Shown in pieces: positions 1 to 9,409 of a DNA stretch of 17,184 nucleotides; within the stretch, counting starts at the first letter, position 1; each line of letters starts with the position of its first letter. The position numbers and the translations under genes were made by a program. A model generated the notes under the pieces. It did not search any database. It worked only from the letters and a program-made list of their open reading frames with translations, and was not told the origin of the DNA. The DNA lies in NCBI GenBank assembly GCA_035645095.1, contig DASQNG010000117.1:1-17184 (forward strand), read 5' to 3'. The stretch is from Gaiellasilicea sp035645095. GTDB taxonomy: Bacteria > Actinomycetota > Thermoleophilia > Gaiellales > Gaiellaceae.

Positions 1-2342
<2,342 letters not shown>

Positions 2343-2408
2343 CGCGCGCCCGGCCGCGGCGAGGTGCGCAGGATGCGGCACTGACCTCAGGCGCCACCGT
2401 GTCCGCCG

Positions 2409-2431
2409 GGGTCATGGCTGGGCCTTGACCC
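2409..2431. terminator. Weak inverted repeat between convergent clpB and S9 peptidase genes
   Basis: GGGTCA (2409-2414) and TGACCC (2426-2431) form a perfect 6-bp stem around an 11-base loop. An alternative CTGGG/CCCAG stem (2418-2422/2429-2433) uses the same bases. It lies in the 124-base gap between two convergent stop codons, where a bidirectional terminator is expected. There is no T-tract on either side. The assignment rests mainly on position. Confidence 0.25.
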
Positions 2432-2466
2432 AGGCGATGTCCGTGGTGTCCCCGCGGAACGAGGGC

Positions 2467-4410
2467 TCAGGCGGCGTCGGTCGACTTCAGGTGGCGGTCG
2501 AAGAACTCGAGCAGGAGCTCGAAGCGCTGCACGCGGTGCACCGGGTTGCCGGACCGCGTCAGCTCGTGGCTCTCGGCCGGGAAACGGACGAGCTCGGCGT
2601 CCTTCCGCAGCAGGCGGAGCGTCGTGAAGAGCTGCTCGGCCTGCTCGATGTTGCAGCGGAGGTCGTCCTCCGAGTGGAGGATGAGGAGCGGCGTCTCGAT
2701 CCGCGCGGCGTACGTCCACGGCGACATCCGGAGATACGTCTCGACGTCCTCGTGCACGAAGACGCCGTGGAAGCCCTTGAACACCCAGCCGACGTCGCTC
2801 GAGCCGTAGAACGAGACGAGGTGGTTGACGGCGCGCTCGGAGCAGGCGGCCTTGAAGCGGTTCGTGCGCCCGACGATCCACGAGGTCATGTAGCCGCCGT
2901 AGGAGCCGCCCAGGACGCCCGTTCGGTCCCCGTCCAAGAAGTCGAAGCGCCGCAGCGCCTCGTCGGCGACGGCCATCAGGTCGTCGTAGTCGACGCTGCC
3001 CCAGCCCGGCCCCAGCTCCTCGCCCGGGCCCCGGATCGCGCGCCCCCAAGCGTCGTCGCGGCCGGACGAGCCGCGCGGGTTCGCGTAGACGACGCCGTAG
3101 CCGGCGCCGGCGTACACCTGCACCTCGTCGAAGAACCCCTCGCCGTACTGCGTGAACGGGCCGCCGTGGATCGTGAGCAGCAACGGGTAGCGGGCGTTTT
3201 CCTCGAAGCCGGCGGGTCGCACGAGCCACGCGTCCACCTCGGCGCCGTCCGGGGAGACGGCGAGGAAGTGCTCCGGCGCGACGAGCTCGCGACCCGCTGC
3301 GAAGTCGGCGCCGAGCTCCGTCAGCCGCCGCTCGCCGGCGAAGAGCTCCGCGAGGCCGGTGAGCGTGGTGGCGGTGTGGACGGTGCGGCCGTCGCGGGCG
3401 TCGTAGCCGCCCACCACGATCGCGCCGCCGGAGACGAGCCGCGGCTCCCCGCCTTCGGCGGTCACGGCATAGAGGTGCACGTGGCCGCGGTCCTCGACCG
3501 CGAACACGATCTCGCCGCCGTCCCACGCCGGCTCGCGCATCTCCGGGTGCGGGTCGCAGGTGCGCTCGAGCGACGCCGTCAGCACGCGCCGGCCGCCGCC
3601 GCCTTCCGCGTCGACGACAGCGATCTGCGTGTTCCACGGGAAGTCGAAGCCGCCCGGTTGCCACTTCACGGCGAGCAGCGCGCCGTCCGGAGAAAAGGCG
3701 GGTGAGCCGTAGCGGCCGTCGCCGTCGGTGAGCCGCTCCGGCTCGCCGCCGTCGGCCGGCACGGTGTAGACGTCGCTGCCGACCCCGATGTCCCAGTCCT
3801 CGTCCCGCGCGGAGACGAACGCGATCCTCGCGCCGTCGGGCGACCAGGCCGGGTTCCGGTGCTCGAAGTCGCCGTCCGTCAGCTGCACGGGCGCCGCGCT
3901 CGCGTCGGCGGGCACTACGAAGACGTGCCGGCGGCGGTCGCCGGTCCAGCCGACGTTGTCGAGCTTGAACTGCAGCCGCGTAAAGCGGCGGGGCGGACGG
4001 CGCTTGTCATCCTCTTCCTCGTAGGCCGCGTCGCGCACTCGGGCGGTGAACGCGAGGCGGGTGCCGTCCGGCGACCACACCGGCTCGCCGACGTCCTCCT
4101 TCAGCTCCGTCAGCCGCTGTGGCTCGCCGCCGTCGGCCGGGAGGACGTAAAGCTGCCGCGGGCCGGGCTCCCGCGCGGAGACGAACGCGAGCCGCGTCCC
4201 GTCCGGCGACCAGCGCGGCTGCGCGTCCTTGGGGCCGGCCGTGAACGGGCGCGGCGGTGTCGACCCGTCGAGCGACCCGAGCCAGATGCGCTGCCGGTAC
4301 TCGTTCGCCTCCGCGTCGATCGTCCAGACGACGTAGGCGACCTCCTCGCGCCCCGGCCGCAGGCGCGGGTCGCTCGCGCCGGTGAGCTCGAAGACGTCCT
4401 CAGGCCGCAT
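2467..4410 (-). CDS. S9 family (prolyl oligopeptidase / acylaminoacyl peptidase-like) serine peptidase
   Basis: A 647-residue two-domain peptidase expected to cleave short peptides. I see no signal peptide, so it is probably cytosolic. The N-terminal half is a beta-propeller built from TolB/PD40-type repeats, each carrying a WSPDGTRLAF- or FSPDGALLAV-like motif. The C-terminal half is an alpha/beta hydrolase with nucleophile Ser503 in GGSYGGYM (codon 2904-2902), acid Asp582 or Asp583 in HSEDDLRC, and His615 in ESHELTRSG. This is the S9C-type layout and a normal length. The ATG at 4410 gives MRPEDVFELTGASDPRLRP, which matches the family's usual N-terminus. An in-frame GTG at 4419 sits right where a transcript from the TACCTT element (4432-4427) would begin and could be a leaderless start. 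The gene is divergent from the M3 peptidase gene. The substrate is unknown. Confidence 0.95.
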   Translation of the reverse strand: MRPEDVFELTGASDPRLRPGREEVAYVVWTIDAEANEYRQRIWLGSLDGSTPPRPFTAGPKDAQPRWSPDGTRLAFVSAREPGPRQLYVLPADGGEPQRLTELKEDVGEPVWSPDGTRLAFTARVRDAAYEEEDDKRRPPRRFTRLQFKLDNVGWTGDRRRHVFVVPADASAAPVQLTDGDFEHRNPAWSPDGARIAFVSARDEDWDIGVGSDVYTVPADGGEPERLTDGDGRYGSPAFSPDGALLAVKWQPGGFDFPWNTQIAVVDAEGGGGRRVLTASLERTCDPHPEMREPAWDGGEIVFAVEDRGHVHLYAVTAEGGEPRLVSGGAIVVGGYDARDGRTVHTATTLTGLAELFAGERRLTELGADFAAGRELVAPEHFLAVSPDGAEVDAWLVRPAGFEENARYPLLLTIHGGPFTQYGEGFFDEVQVYAGAGYGVVYANPRGSSGRDDAWGRAIRGPGEELGPGWGSVDYDDLMAVADEALRRFDFLDGDRTGVLGGSYGGYMTSWIVGRTNRFKAACSERAVNHLVSFYGSSDVGWVFKGFHGVFVHEDVETYLRMSPWTYAARIETPLLILHSEDDLRCNIEQAEQLFTTLRLLRKDAELVRFPAESHELTRSGNPVHRVQRFELLLEFFDRHLKSTDAA

Positions 4411-4426
4411 CCCGGGCACGGCCGGG

Positions 4427-4432
4427 AAGGTA
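4427..4432 (-). promoter_or_regulatory. Candidate -10 element for the S9 peptidase gene
   Basis: TACCTT on the minus strand (TAnnnT) ends 16 bases before the ATG at 4410. It ends about 7 bases before the in-frame GTG at 4419, so the predicted transcription start is at or next to that GTG. No convincing -35 is visible. This is motif evidence only. Confidence 0.33.
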
Positions 4433-4501
4433 GCGCGGGTCGTGCCGGGATGCGCCGGCGGGGTCGCCGCCGCACCGGCCCGGCCCGCGGCACGGGACGT
4501 G

Positions 4502-4507
4502 TAGCTT
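4502..4507 (+). promoter_or_regulatory. Candidate -10 element giving a near-leaderless pepF-like transcript
   Basis: TAGCTT lies 8 bases before the ATG at 4516. There is no Shine-Dalgarno-like purine run before that ATG. Transcription would start at or within a few bases of the ATG, so the message would be leaderless or nearly so. No recognisable -35 is present. Confidence 0.37.
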
Positions 4508-4515
4508 TCCGCCCG

Positions 4516-6312
4516 ATGGCGACGACGGCGACAGGCGCGGAGCAGGTCGAGTGGGACCTCTCCGACCTTTACGAGGGGCCGGACGACTCTCGGCTCGGGG
4601 CCGACCTCGAAGAGGCCGTCGCTGCGGCCACTGCGTTCCGGGAGGCGCGGCGAGGGAACCTGGGCACGCTCTCCGCGACCGAGCTGGAGGAGGCGGTGCG
4701 GGAGCTCGAGCGCATCCGCGGCATCGGCACCCGCGTCGAGATCTTCGCGCGGCTGCGGCTCGCCGCGGACTCGAGCGACCAGCGCCGCGGCGCGCTCGTG
4801 CAGCGCGTCCGCGAGCGCAACACGCAGATCGAGACCGAGCTCCTCTTCTTCGAGCTGGAGTGGGCCGCATTGGAGGACGACGCGGCCGAGCGGCTGCTCG
4901 AGGACGACGCGCTCGCGCACTACGCGAGCGTCCTTCGCTCGTGGCGCCGCTACCGCCCCCACCTCCTCTCGGAGCCCGAGGAGAAGCTCGCCGCGGAGAA
5001 GAACCTCACCGGGGTGAGCGCGTGGGGGCGCCTCTTCAACGAGCTCCTCTCCGAGCTCACCGTGGAGCTCGACGGGCGCGGGCTCTCGCTCGACGAGGCG
5101 CTTGCGCGGCTGTCGCGCGAGACGGAGCAGCCGGAGCGGCGGCGCGTCGCCGAGGCAGTCACCGAGGCGCTGCGGCCGGGGGTGCGCACGCGCGGCTACA
5201 TCCTCAACACGATCCTCAACGAGCGCGCGGTCGAGGACCGTCTGCGTGGCTACCCGAGCTGGATCTCGGCGCGCAACCTGGCGAACGAGATCCCGGACGA
5301 GGCGGCGCAGAGCCTCGTGGACGCGATCGTCGCCCGCTACGACATCCCGCAGCGCTACTACGTGCTGAAGGCGAAGCTGCTCGGGCTCGACCGGCTCGCC
5401 GACTACGACCGCTTCGCGCCGCTCCAGGACGTCGGCGGCACGATCGCCTGGGACGAGGCGCAGGAGCTCGTGCTCGAGTCCTTCGCCGACTTCTCCCCGA
5501 CTGCGGGTGACATCGCCGAGCGCTTCTTCTCCGGCAGCTGGATCGATGCCGCCCTCCGGCCCGGGAAGATGCTCGGCGCGTTCTGCGCCACGCTCGTTCC
5601 CGACGTCCACCCGTACGTGCTGATGAACTACGCCGGCGAGCGCCGGAGCGTCCTGACTCTGGCCCACGAGCTCGGGCACGGGCTGCACGGCGTGCTCGCG
5701 CAGGACAAGGGGCTCCTCAACGCGTCGACGCCGCTCACCCTCGCAGAGACGGCGTCGGTGTTCGCCGAGGCGCTCACGTTCGAGAAGCTGCGGGAGCGGG
5801 AGGACGACCCGCGCGCGCTGCTCGACCTGCTCGTCGGGCGGATCGACGACACGATCGCGACGGTCTTCCGCCAGATCGCGATGAACCGCTTCGAGGACGC
5901 GATCCACACCGGTCGCCGCACCGAGGGCGAGCTGCCGGTCGACCGACTGTGCGAGCTCTGGCGGGCCGAGCAGGAACGGATGCTCGGGCCGGCGGTCGAG
6001 GTGACGGAGGACTACGGCATCTGGTGGAGCTACGTGCCGCACTTCATCGCCGTCCCGGGATACGTCTACGCCTATGCGTTCGGCTACCTGTTCTCGCTCG
6101 CGATCTACCGTCGCTACCTGGACGAGGGCGAGTCCCTCGTCGAGCCGTACCTCGACCTGCTGCGGGCCGGAGGCTCGGCGCCGCCGGCCGAGCTCGCGGC
6201 GCGGCTCGGCTTCGACCTCGGCGACCCCGGCTTCTGGGCGGCGGGCCTCGACGCGATCGGGACGCTCGTCGACGAGGCCGAGGCGCTCGCCGCGCAGCTC
6301 GACGACGAGTAG
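4516..6312 (+). CDS. pepF: M3 family oligoendopeptidase F-like zinc metallopeptidase
   Basis: A 598-residue cytosolic oligopeptidase, expected to degrade peptides of roughly 7-17 residues as in the PepF branch of M3. The catalytic motif is HELGH at residues 384-388 (His384, Glu385, His388; the first His codon is 5665-5667). The third zinc ligand is Glu411 in LAETAS, spaced as in thimet oligopeptidase. The N-terminal WDLSDLY motif and the helical lid region are typical, as is the length. Near the C-terminus, YVPHFIAVPGYVYAYAFGYL carries the conserved His/Tyr substrate-stabilising region. The ATG at 4516 is chosen because homologues begin just before WDLSDLY and a TAGCTT element precedes it. 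It is first in a probable operon with the MqnB-like and membrane-protein genes. The symbol is by family only. Confidence 0.95.
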   Translation: MATTATGAEQVEWDLSDLYEGPDDSRLGADLEEAVAAATAFREARRGNLGTLSATELEEAVRELERIRGIGTRVEIFARLRLAADSSDQRRGALVQRVRERNTQIETELLFFELEWAALEDDAAERLLEDDALAHYASVLRSWRRYRPHLLSEPEEKLAAEKNLTGVSAWGRLFNELLSELTVELDGRGLSLDEALARLSRETEQPERRRVAEAVTEALRPGVRTRGYILNTILNERAVEDRLRGYPSWISARNLANEIPDEAAQSLVDAIVARYDIPQRYYVLKAKLLGLDRLADYDRFAPLQDVGGTIAWDEAQELVLESFADFSPTAGDIAERFFSGSWIDAALRPGKMLGAFCATLVPDVHPYVLMNYAGERRSVLTLAHELGHGLHGVLAQDKGLLNASTPLTLAETASVFAEALTFEKLREREDDPRALLDLLVGRIDDTIATVFRQIAMNRFEDAIHTGRRTEGELPVDRLCELWRAEQERMLGPAVEVTEDYGIWWSYVPHFIAVPGYVYAYAFGYLFSLAIYRRYLDEGESLVEPYLDLLRAGGSAPPAELAARLGFDLGDPGFWAAGLDAIGTLVDEAEALAAQLDDE

Positions 6313-6326
6313 CGACAGCGCGGTAC

Positions 6327-6878
6327 TTGGCGTCGAGGCGCGTTCTCGTGGTGGCGGCGACCCGGCGCGAGGTCGTCGCGGCCGAGGGGGCGGCGACGCT
6401 CGTGTGCGGGATCGGCCCGGTCGAGGCGGCGGCGGCGACCGCACGGGCGCTCGCGGACGACCCGCCGGACGCAGTCCTGCACGTCGGGATCGCCGGCGCG
6501 CGGGGGCTCGAGGTCGGCACCGCGGTCGTCGGCACCGAGTCGGTCTACGAGGACGTCGCGGCCGCGATACCCGTCGTCGCGCGCGCTGCCCCCGACGCGC
6601 GGCTCGTCGCTGCGCTGCTCGCCTCGCTCCCGGAGCTGCGGCCGCTGCCGATCGGCACGAGCGCCAGGGTCGGCGGCACGCGCGGCGCGACGGTGGAGGC
6701 GATGGAGGGCTTCGGCGTCCTGCGCGCCGCCGAGCTCGCCGGCGTCCCGGCCGTCGAGGTGCGGGTCGTTGCGAACGAGATCGACGAGCCCGACCGCACG
6801 AAGTGGCGCGTCGCCGACGCGCTCGCCGCACTCGAGGCGCTGACGCCGCGGCTCGTCGCGACGGTGGCGGCCGCGTGA
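6327..6878 (+). CDS. mqnB: Nucleoside phosphorylase/hydrolase superfamily protein, probable futalosine hydrolase
   Basis: A 183-residue protein with the MTAN/PNP superfamily fold signature. It has an N-terminal RVLVVAATRREV strand, GIGPVEAA (about residues 28-35), HVGIAGA, and VEAMEGFGVLRAAEL with Glu124, Met126 and Glu127 as the ribose-binding segment. A RVVANEIDEPDRTKWR motif near the C-terminus has Asn where MTA/SAH nucleosidases carry catalytic Asp, as in the futalosine hydrolase group. Futalosine hydrolase releases hypoxanthine from futalosine in the alternative menaquinone pathway. No ATG is in place. The TTG at 6327, 14 bases after the pepF stop, puts the first strand where homologues start; GTG 6348 would clip it. 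The exact nucleoside substrate is inferred. Aminofutalosine or methylthioadenosine nucleosidase are alternatives. Confidence 0.72.
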   Translation: MASRRVLVVAATRREVVAAEGAATLVCGIGPVEAAAATARALADDPPDAVLHVGIAGARGLEVGTAVVGTESVYEDVAAAIPVVARAAPDARLVAALLASLPELRPLPIGTSARVGGTRGATVEAMEGFGVLRAAELAGVPAVEVRVVANEIDEPDRTKWRVADALAALEALTPRLVATVAAA

Positions 6879-7537
6879 GCCGCGAGCTGCCGCCGCCGCT
6901 CCCGCCGGAGACCCGCACAGTGGGGCAGCTCGTGGGGGAGTCGATCCGGCTGTACGGACGGAACCTACGGGCATCGCTCGCTATCGGCCTCGGGCCCGGC
7001 GTCGTCGGCGTACTGAACGCTGAGCTCGATGGCGTGGCCAGAGCAGTGGTGGTGACGGTCGGCGGCACCTTGGTGTGGGCCGCCGCGTACCTCGCTGCGG
7101 TCGTGGTGGCAACTCGTAAGCCGCCGTCCGCGAGCGCGTTCGCCACCGCCGTGGTGGCGCTCCTACCGTTTCTCTTCCAGCGCGTGCTTGTCCTGCCGGC
7201 CGGGGACTTTGCCGTCCTGGTGCTCTTCGCGCTGATCGGCCTAGCGGTGCCGGCGGCCGTCGCCGAAAGGCTCGGCGTCGTAGCAGCCCTGCGTCGCGGC
7301 GTTGTGCTGGCACGGGCCGACTTCGTCCACGCCCTGGGATCGCTCGCGACGCTCGTACTCGTCATCTTTCTCACCGGCGCGGTGCTCGTCCTGCTGCTTC
7401 AAGGCGTCGGGGAGTCGACGCTTCGGGTTGCGGCGTTCCTGTCGCTTGTTGTGCTCACGCCGCTGTTCCTTCTCGGCGCTGCTCTGCTCTACGAAGATCA
7501 GGCCGCGCGCGACCGCGTGCGGAGCGAGTCGGCGTAG
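6875..7537 (+). CDS. Six-helix integral membrane protein of unknown function
   Basis: A 220-residue protein starting at a GTG whose last two bases belong to the TGA of the preceding gene (GTGA, 4-base overlap). This supports the start and translational coupling. After a Pro-rich N-terminus and an amphipathic VGQLVGESIRLYGRN segment come about six hydrophobic stretches (roughly residues 31-48, 57-79, 87-107, 111-130, 152-177 and 183-206). It ends in a charged cytosolic tail. The opening motif and helix arrangement resemble the membrane domain seen in some actinobacterial glycerophosphodiester-phosphodiesterase-type membrane proteins, but I see no catalytic motif. Its codons are visibly less GC3-biased than its neighbours. 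Function cannot be assigned. Co-transcription with pepF and mqnB is likely. Confidence 0.85.
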   Translation: MSRELPPPLPPETRTVGQLVGESIRLYGRNLRASLAIGLGPGVVGVLNAELDGVARAVVVTVGGTLVWAAAYLAAVVVATRKPPSASAFATAVVALLPFLFQRVLVLPAGDFAVLVLFALIGLAVPAAVAERLGVVAALRRGVVLARADFVHALGSLATLVLVIFLTGAVLVLLLQGVGESTLRVAAFLSLVVLTPLFLLGAALLYEDQAARDRVRSESA

Positions 7538-7568
7538 GCGGCTGCCGCGCGCGGAGGTGCCGCCGGAG

Positions 7569-7574
7569 TACGAT
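7569..7574 (+). promoter_or_regulatory. Candidate -10 element for the GYD-domain gene
   Basis: TACGAT lies 25 bases upstream of the ATG at 7600 and would give a short leader of about 18 bases. That leader contains a GGAGG ribosome binding site at 7591-7595. No clear -35 is seen. Confidence 0.3.
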
Positions 7575-7599
7575 CGCGCCCCACGATCACGGAGGCGCG

Positions 7600-7884
7600 A
7601 TGCCGATCTACCTGATGCTGACGACGCTGACGCCGCAGGGCGTGCAGACGCTGAAGGCGAACCCGACGCGCCTGCGCGAGGTGAACCGGGACGTCGAGGA
7701 GCTGGGGGCGCGGGTGCTCCACCAATGGGCGACCATCGGCGAGTACGACTTCGTCAACGTCGTCGAGGCACCCGACGCGGCGACGATCGCGAAGGTCTCG
7801 CTGGCTCTCGGCGCGCGCGGCAGCTCGAAGCTGCAGTCGCTCGAGCTGCTCGAGCTCGACCAGCTGCTCGCCGCGCTCGAGTAG
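7600..7884 (+). CDS. GYD domain-containing small protein
   Basis: A 94-residue, single-domain ferredoxin-like-fold protein. It opens MPIYLMLTTLTPQGVQTLKANP and contains the family's naming region as IGEYDFVNVVEAPD, where Gly-Glu-Tyr-Asp corresponds to the GxYD core. The full length matches the family, so it looks complete. A strong ribosome binding site GGAGG (7591-7595) lies 4 bases before the ATG. GYD proteins are small dimeric alpha/beta proteins of unknown biochemical role. It stands alone between the membrane-protein gene and the CBS gene, and its neighbours do not suggest a pathway. Confidence 0.93.
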   Translation: MPIYLMLTTLTPQGVQTLKANPTRLREVNRDVEELGARVLHQWATIGEYDFVNVVEAPDAATIAKVSLALGARGSSKLQSLELLELDQLLAALE

Positions 7885-7975
7885 CCGTAGTTCGCCGTAA
7901 CGGCCGTCCGTGCGGCGCACCGATGCGCCTCCTCGAGTGGCACGCCAGGGTGTGCACAACCAACGAGCGCACGTC

Positions 7976-7980
7976 AGGAG
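7976..7980 (+). promoter_or_regulatory. Ribosome binding site deciding the CBS-gene start
   Basis: AGGAG lies 7 bases before the ATG at 7988. It selects that ATG over the upstream in-frame GTG at 7910, whose extra 26 residues look like non-coding sequence. Confidence 0.6.
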
Positions 7981-7987
7981 CGGTGCC

Positions 7988-8419
7988 ATGACCACGACCA
8001 TCACGCCAAGCCAGTACCACCCGACGCTCGGGAGCCTGACCGTCGGCGACGCGATGCATCACGGCGTCGTCACCTGCCGCCGTGACCTGTCGCTGCGCGG
8101 AATCGCCCGCGTCATGGCGGGGCACCGCGTGCACTGCGTCATCGTCACGGACGACGAGAACGGCCGGGACATCGTCTGGGGCGTCGTCTCCGATCTCGAC
8201 CTCGTCGCCGCCGCGTACGCGCGCGACCTCGAGGACCAGACGGCGGACGGCTCGGCCGCGACCCCCGTCGTCCTCGTCTCCCCGGGCGAGAGCCTCGAGC
8301 GCGCCGCGCAGCTCATGACCGAGAACGCCGTCTCGCACCTCGTCGTCGTCGACCCCGTCACCGGACGCCCGATCGGCGTCCTCTCGACGCTCGACCTGGC
8401 CGAGGCGCTCTCGGCCTGA
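7988..8419 (+). CDS. Tandem CBS domain protein
   Basis: A 143-residue protein made almost entirely of one Bateman module. CBS1 covers about residues 17-75 (LTVGDAMHHGVVTCRRDLSL through GVVSDLDLVAAA). CBS2 covers about 90-143 (PVVLVSPGESLERAAQLMTE through IGVLSTLDLAEALSA). Each repeat ends in the typical G-V-(V/L)-S-x-L-D-L segment. Such modules bind adenine nucleotides or other adenosyl ligands and act as energy or redox sensors, but no effector domain is attached. An AGGAG ribosome binding site supports the ATG. It converges on the enolase-like gene with only 12 bases between stops. Ligand and partner are unknown. Confidence 0.93.
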   Translation: MTTTITPSQYHPTLGSLTVGDAMHHGVVTCRRDLSLRGIARVMAGHRVHCVIVTDDENGRDIVWGVVSDLDLVAAAYARDLEDQTADGSAATPVVLVSPGESLERAAQLMTENAVSHLVVVDPVTGRPIGVLSTLDLAEALSA

Positions 8420-8431
8420 GCCTGCGCGAGC

Positions 8432-9409
8432 CTAGCGGAAGCCCGGCTCCCGTCCCGGCGGCGGGAGCGGGCTCTGCGGCAGCCCGCGTCGCGGGCCGCC
8501 GGCGTTGTAGTCGCCCGGCGCGACGTCGTTCGGCCCGTCCGGGTGGAAGAGCGCCGCGAGGTGCTGAATCTGCCCGCGGCCGGGCCCGAGCTCGAACTGG
8601 CCTCCGCCGTAGAGCACGATGCCGCGCTCGCCGCAAGCGTCGTAGAAGTCGAACAGCCGCCGGACGGAACCGAACCGGGACGGCTTCGAGTTCAGGCAGA
8701 CGGGCGGGAACGGGAGCGCGTCGACGTCGGCGACGGAGTGGATCGGGAAGTCCCACGTGATCCGGTGCCGCTCCGGGTCGAGCACAGGTGCCGTTTCGTC
8801 GTTCAGGCGCGGGTCCTCGAGCCACGCGTCCGGGAAGGCTGCGGCGACCCGGCCGTACAGCTCCGCGCTCGGCGTCGCGTCCACCCAGTCCCCTTCGTAG
8901 AGGCCCTTCAGGTCGACGACGTCGACCGCGCCCGTCTCGGCGAGCTCGGCGACGACGTCGTCGGTCCACGAATCGCTCGCGTCCAGCTTGAAGCGGAGCT
9001 CCGGGTAGAGCTCGCGCAGCTCGCGCACCGCGCTCTGCGAGACGACGAACCGGACGGGCCGTGGCTCGCGCCCAACCGCGTCACCGAGGGAGGCGCCCGC
9101 CTGCCGCAGCGCGAGGTCGAGCGCCGCCGACTCGAGCCCCCACGGCCGGTAGCCGGGCTGCGCCGCGACGAGCGACGAGAAGGAGTCCAGGGTGTGCCGG
9201 CCGCGCAGGTCCGGAAGCGCGTCGAGGGTGAACGCCAGCTGGAGCTCCTCCTCGTAGCTCACGTCCTCACCGACCCCCTCCTCGCCGGCGCCGTGCAGGT
9301 GGACGACGGTCGTCCTGCGGGTCATGTGCCGGAGCGCGAGGTCGCGCGGCTCGAGCTCGACCTGCTCGATCGTCAGCGGCAGGTCACGGACGGTGTCATA
9401 GAGCGGCAT
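8432..9409 (-). CDS. Uncharacterised enolase-superfamily (MLE-like) enzyme
   Basis: A 325-residue protein with an N-terminal capping domain (residues 1 to about 105) and a TIM barrel that can be followed strand by strand. By my reading the metal-binding acids are Asp166 (VVDLKG, strand 3), Glu198 (AWLEDP, strand 4) and Asp220 (ITWDFP, strand 5). The strand-6 base is Lys242 (LNSKPSRFG) and strand 7 has Glu273 (FELGPGR). Strand 2 reads RFKLDAS, so the usual KxK pair is Lys141-Leu-Asp143. Members of the superfamily abstract the alpha-proton of a carboxylate (dehydratases, epimerases, cycloisomerases). The ATG overlaps the psuG end by 14 bases and has an ACCTCC-complement (GGAGGT) ribosome binding site 11 bases upstream. 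Substrate unknown. o-Succinylbenzoate synthase is unlikely because a futalosine-type gene is nearby. Confidence 0.85.
   Translation of the reverse strand: MPLYDTVRDLPLTIEQVELEPRDLALRHMTRRTTVVHLHGAGEEGVGEDVSYEEELQLAFTLDALPDLRGRHTLDSFSSLVAAQPGYRPWGLESAALDLALRQAGASLGDAVGREPRPVRFVVSQSAVRELRELYPELRFKLDASDSWTDDVVAELAETGAVDVVDLKGLYEGDWVDATPSAELYGRVAAAFPDAWLEDPRLNDETAPVLDPERHRITWDFPIHSVADVDALPFPPVCLNSKPSRFGSVRRLFDFYDACGERGIVLYGGGQFELGPGRGQIQHLAALFHPDGPNDVAPGDYNAGGPRRGLPQSPLPPPGREPGFR
8441..8472. terminator. Strong GC hairpin just past the CBS gene, inside the enolase-like gene's end
   Basis: GCCCGGCTCCCG (8441-8452) pairs with CGGGAGCGGGC (8462-8472), leaving one bulged base and a 9-base loop. It starts 22 bases after the CBS-gene stop, where a terminator for that + strand transcript would lie. 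It also encodes the Pro/Gly-rich C-terminus of the minus-strand gene. No T-tract follows, so this is either a U-independent terminator or simply coding sequence. Confidence 0.3.

Noticed and set aside
3500..4250. Repeated SPDG-coding segments as a DNA repeat or CRISPR-like array
   Set aside because: They are beta-propeller blades of the S9 peptidase, diverged at the DNA level and irregularly spaced.
4411..7374. Very long minus-strand open frame running from the S9 peptidase through pepF, mqnB and the membrane gene
   Set aside because: Only the part below 4410 has protein-family character. The rest is Arg/Ala/Pro-rich antisense sequence opposite well-supported genes, as expected in GC-rich DNA.
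7884..7904. GCCGT/ACGGC inverted repeat after the GYD gene as a terminator
   Set aside because: Five-base stem with an 11-base loop and no T-tract; too weak.
7951..7958. TGTGCACA palindrome upstream of the CBS gene as an operator
   Set aside because: Only 8 bp with no extension or second copy, so chance cannot be excluded.
7910..7987. Upstream GTG extension of the CBS protein
   Set aside because: The extra residues look non-coding and the ribosome site AGGAG favours the ATG at 7988.
8432..9409. Annotation as o-succinylbenzoate synthase (MenC)
   Set aside because: KxK is missing at strand 2, there are no menaquinone neighbours, and a futalosine-type gene in the window points to the other menaquinone route.
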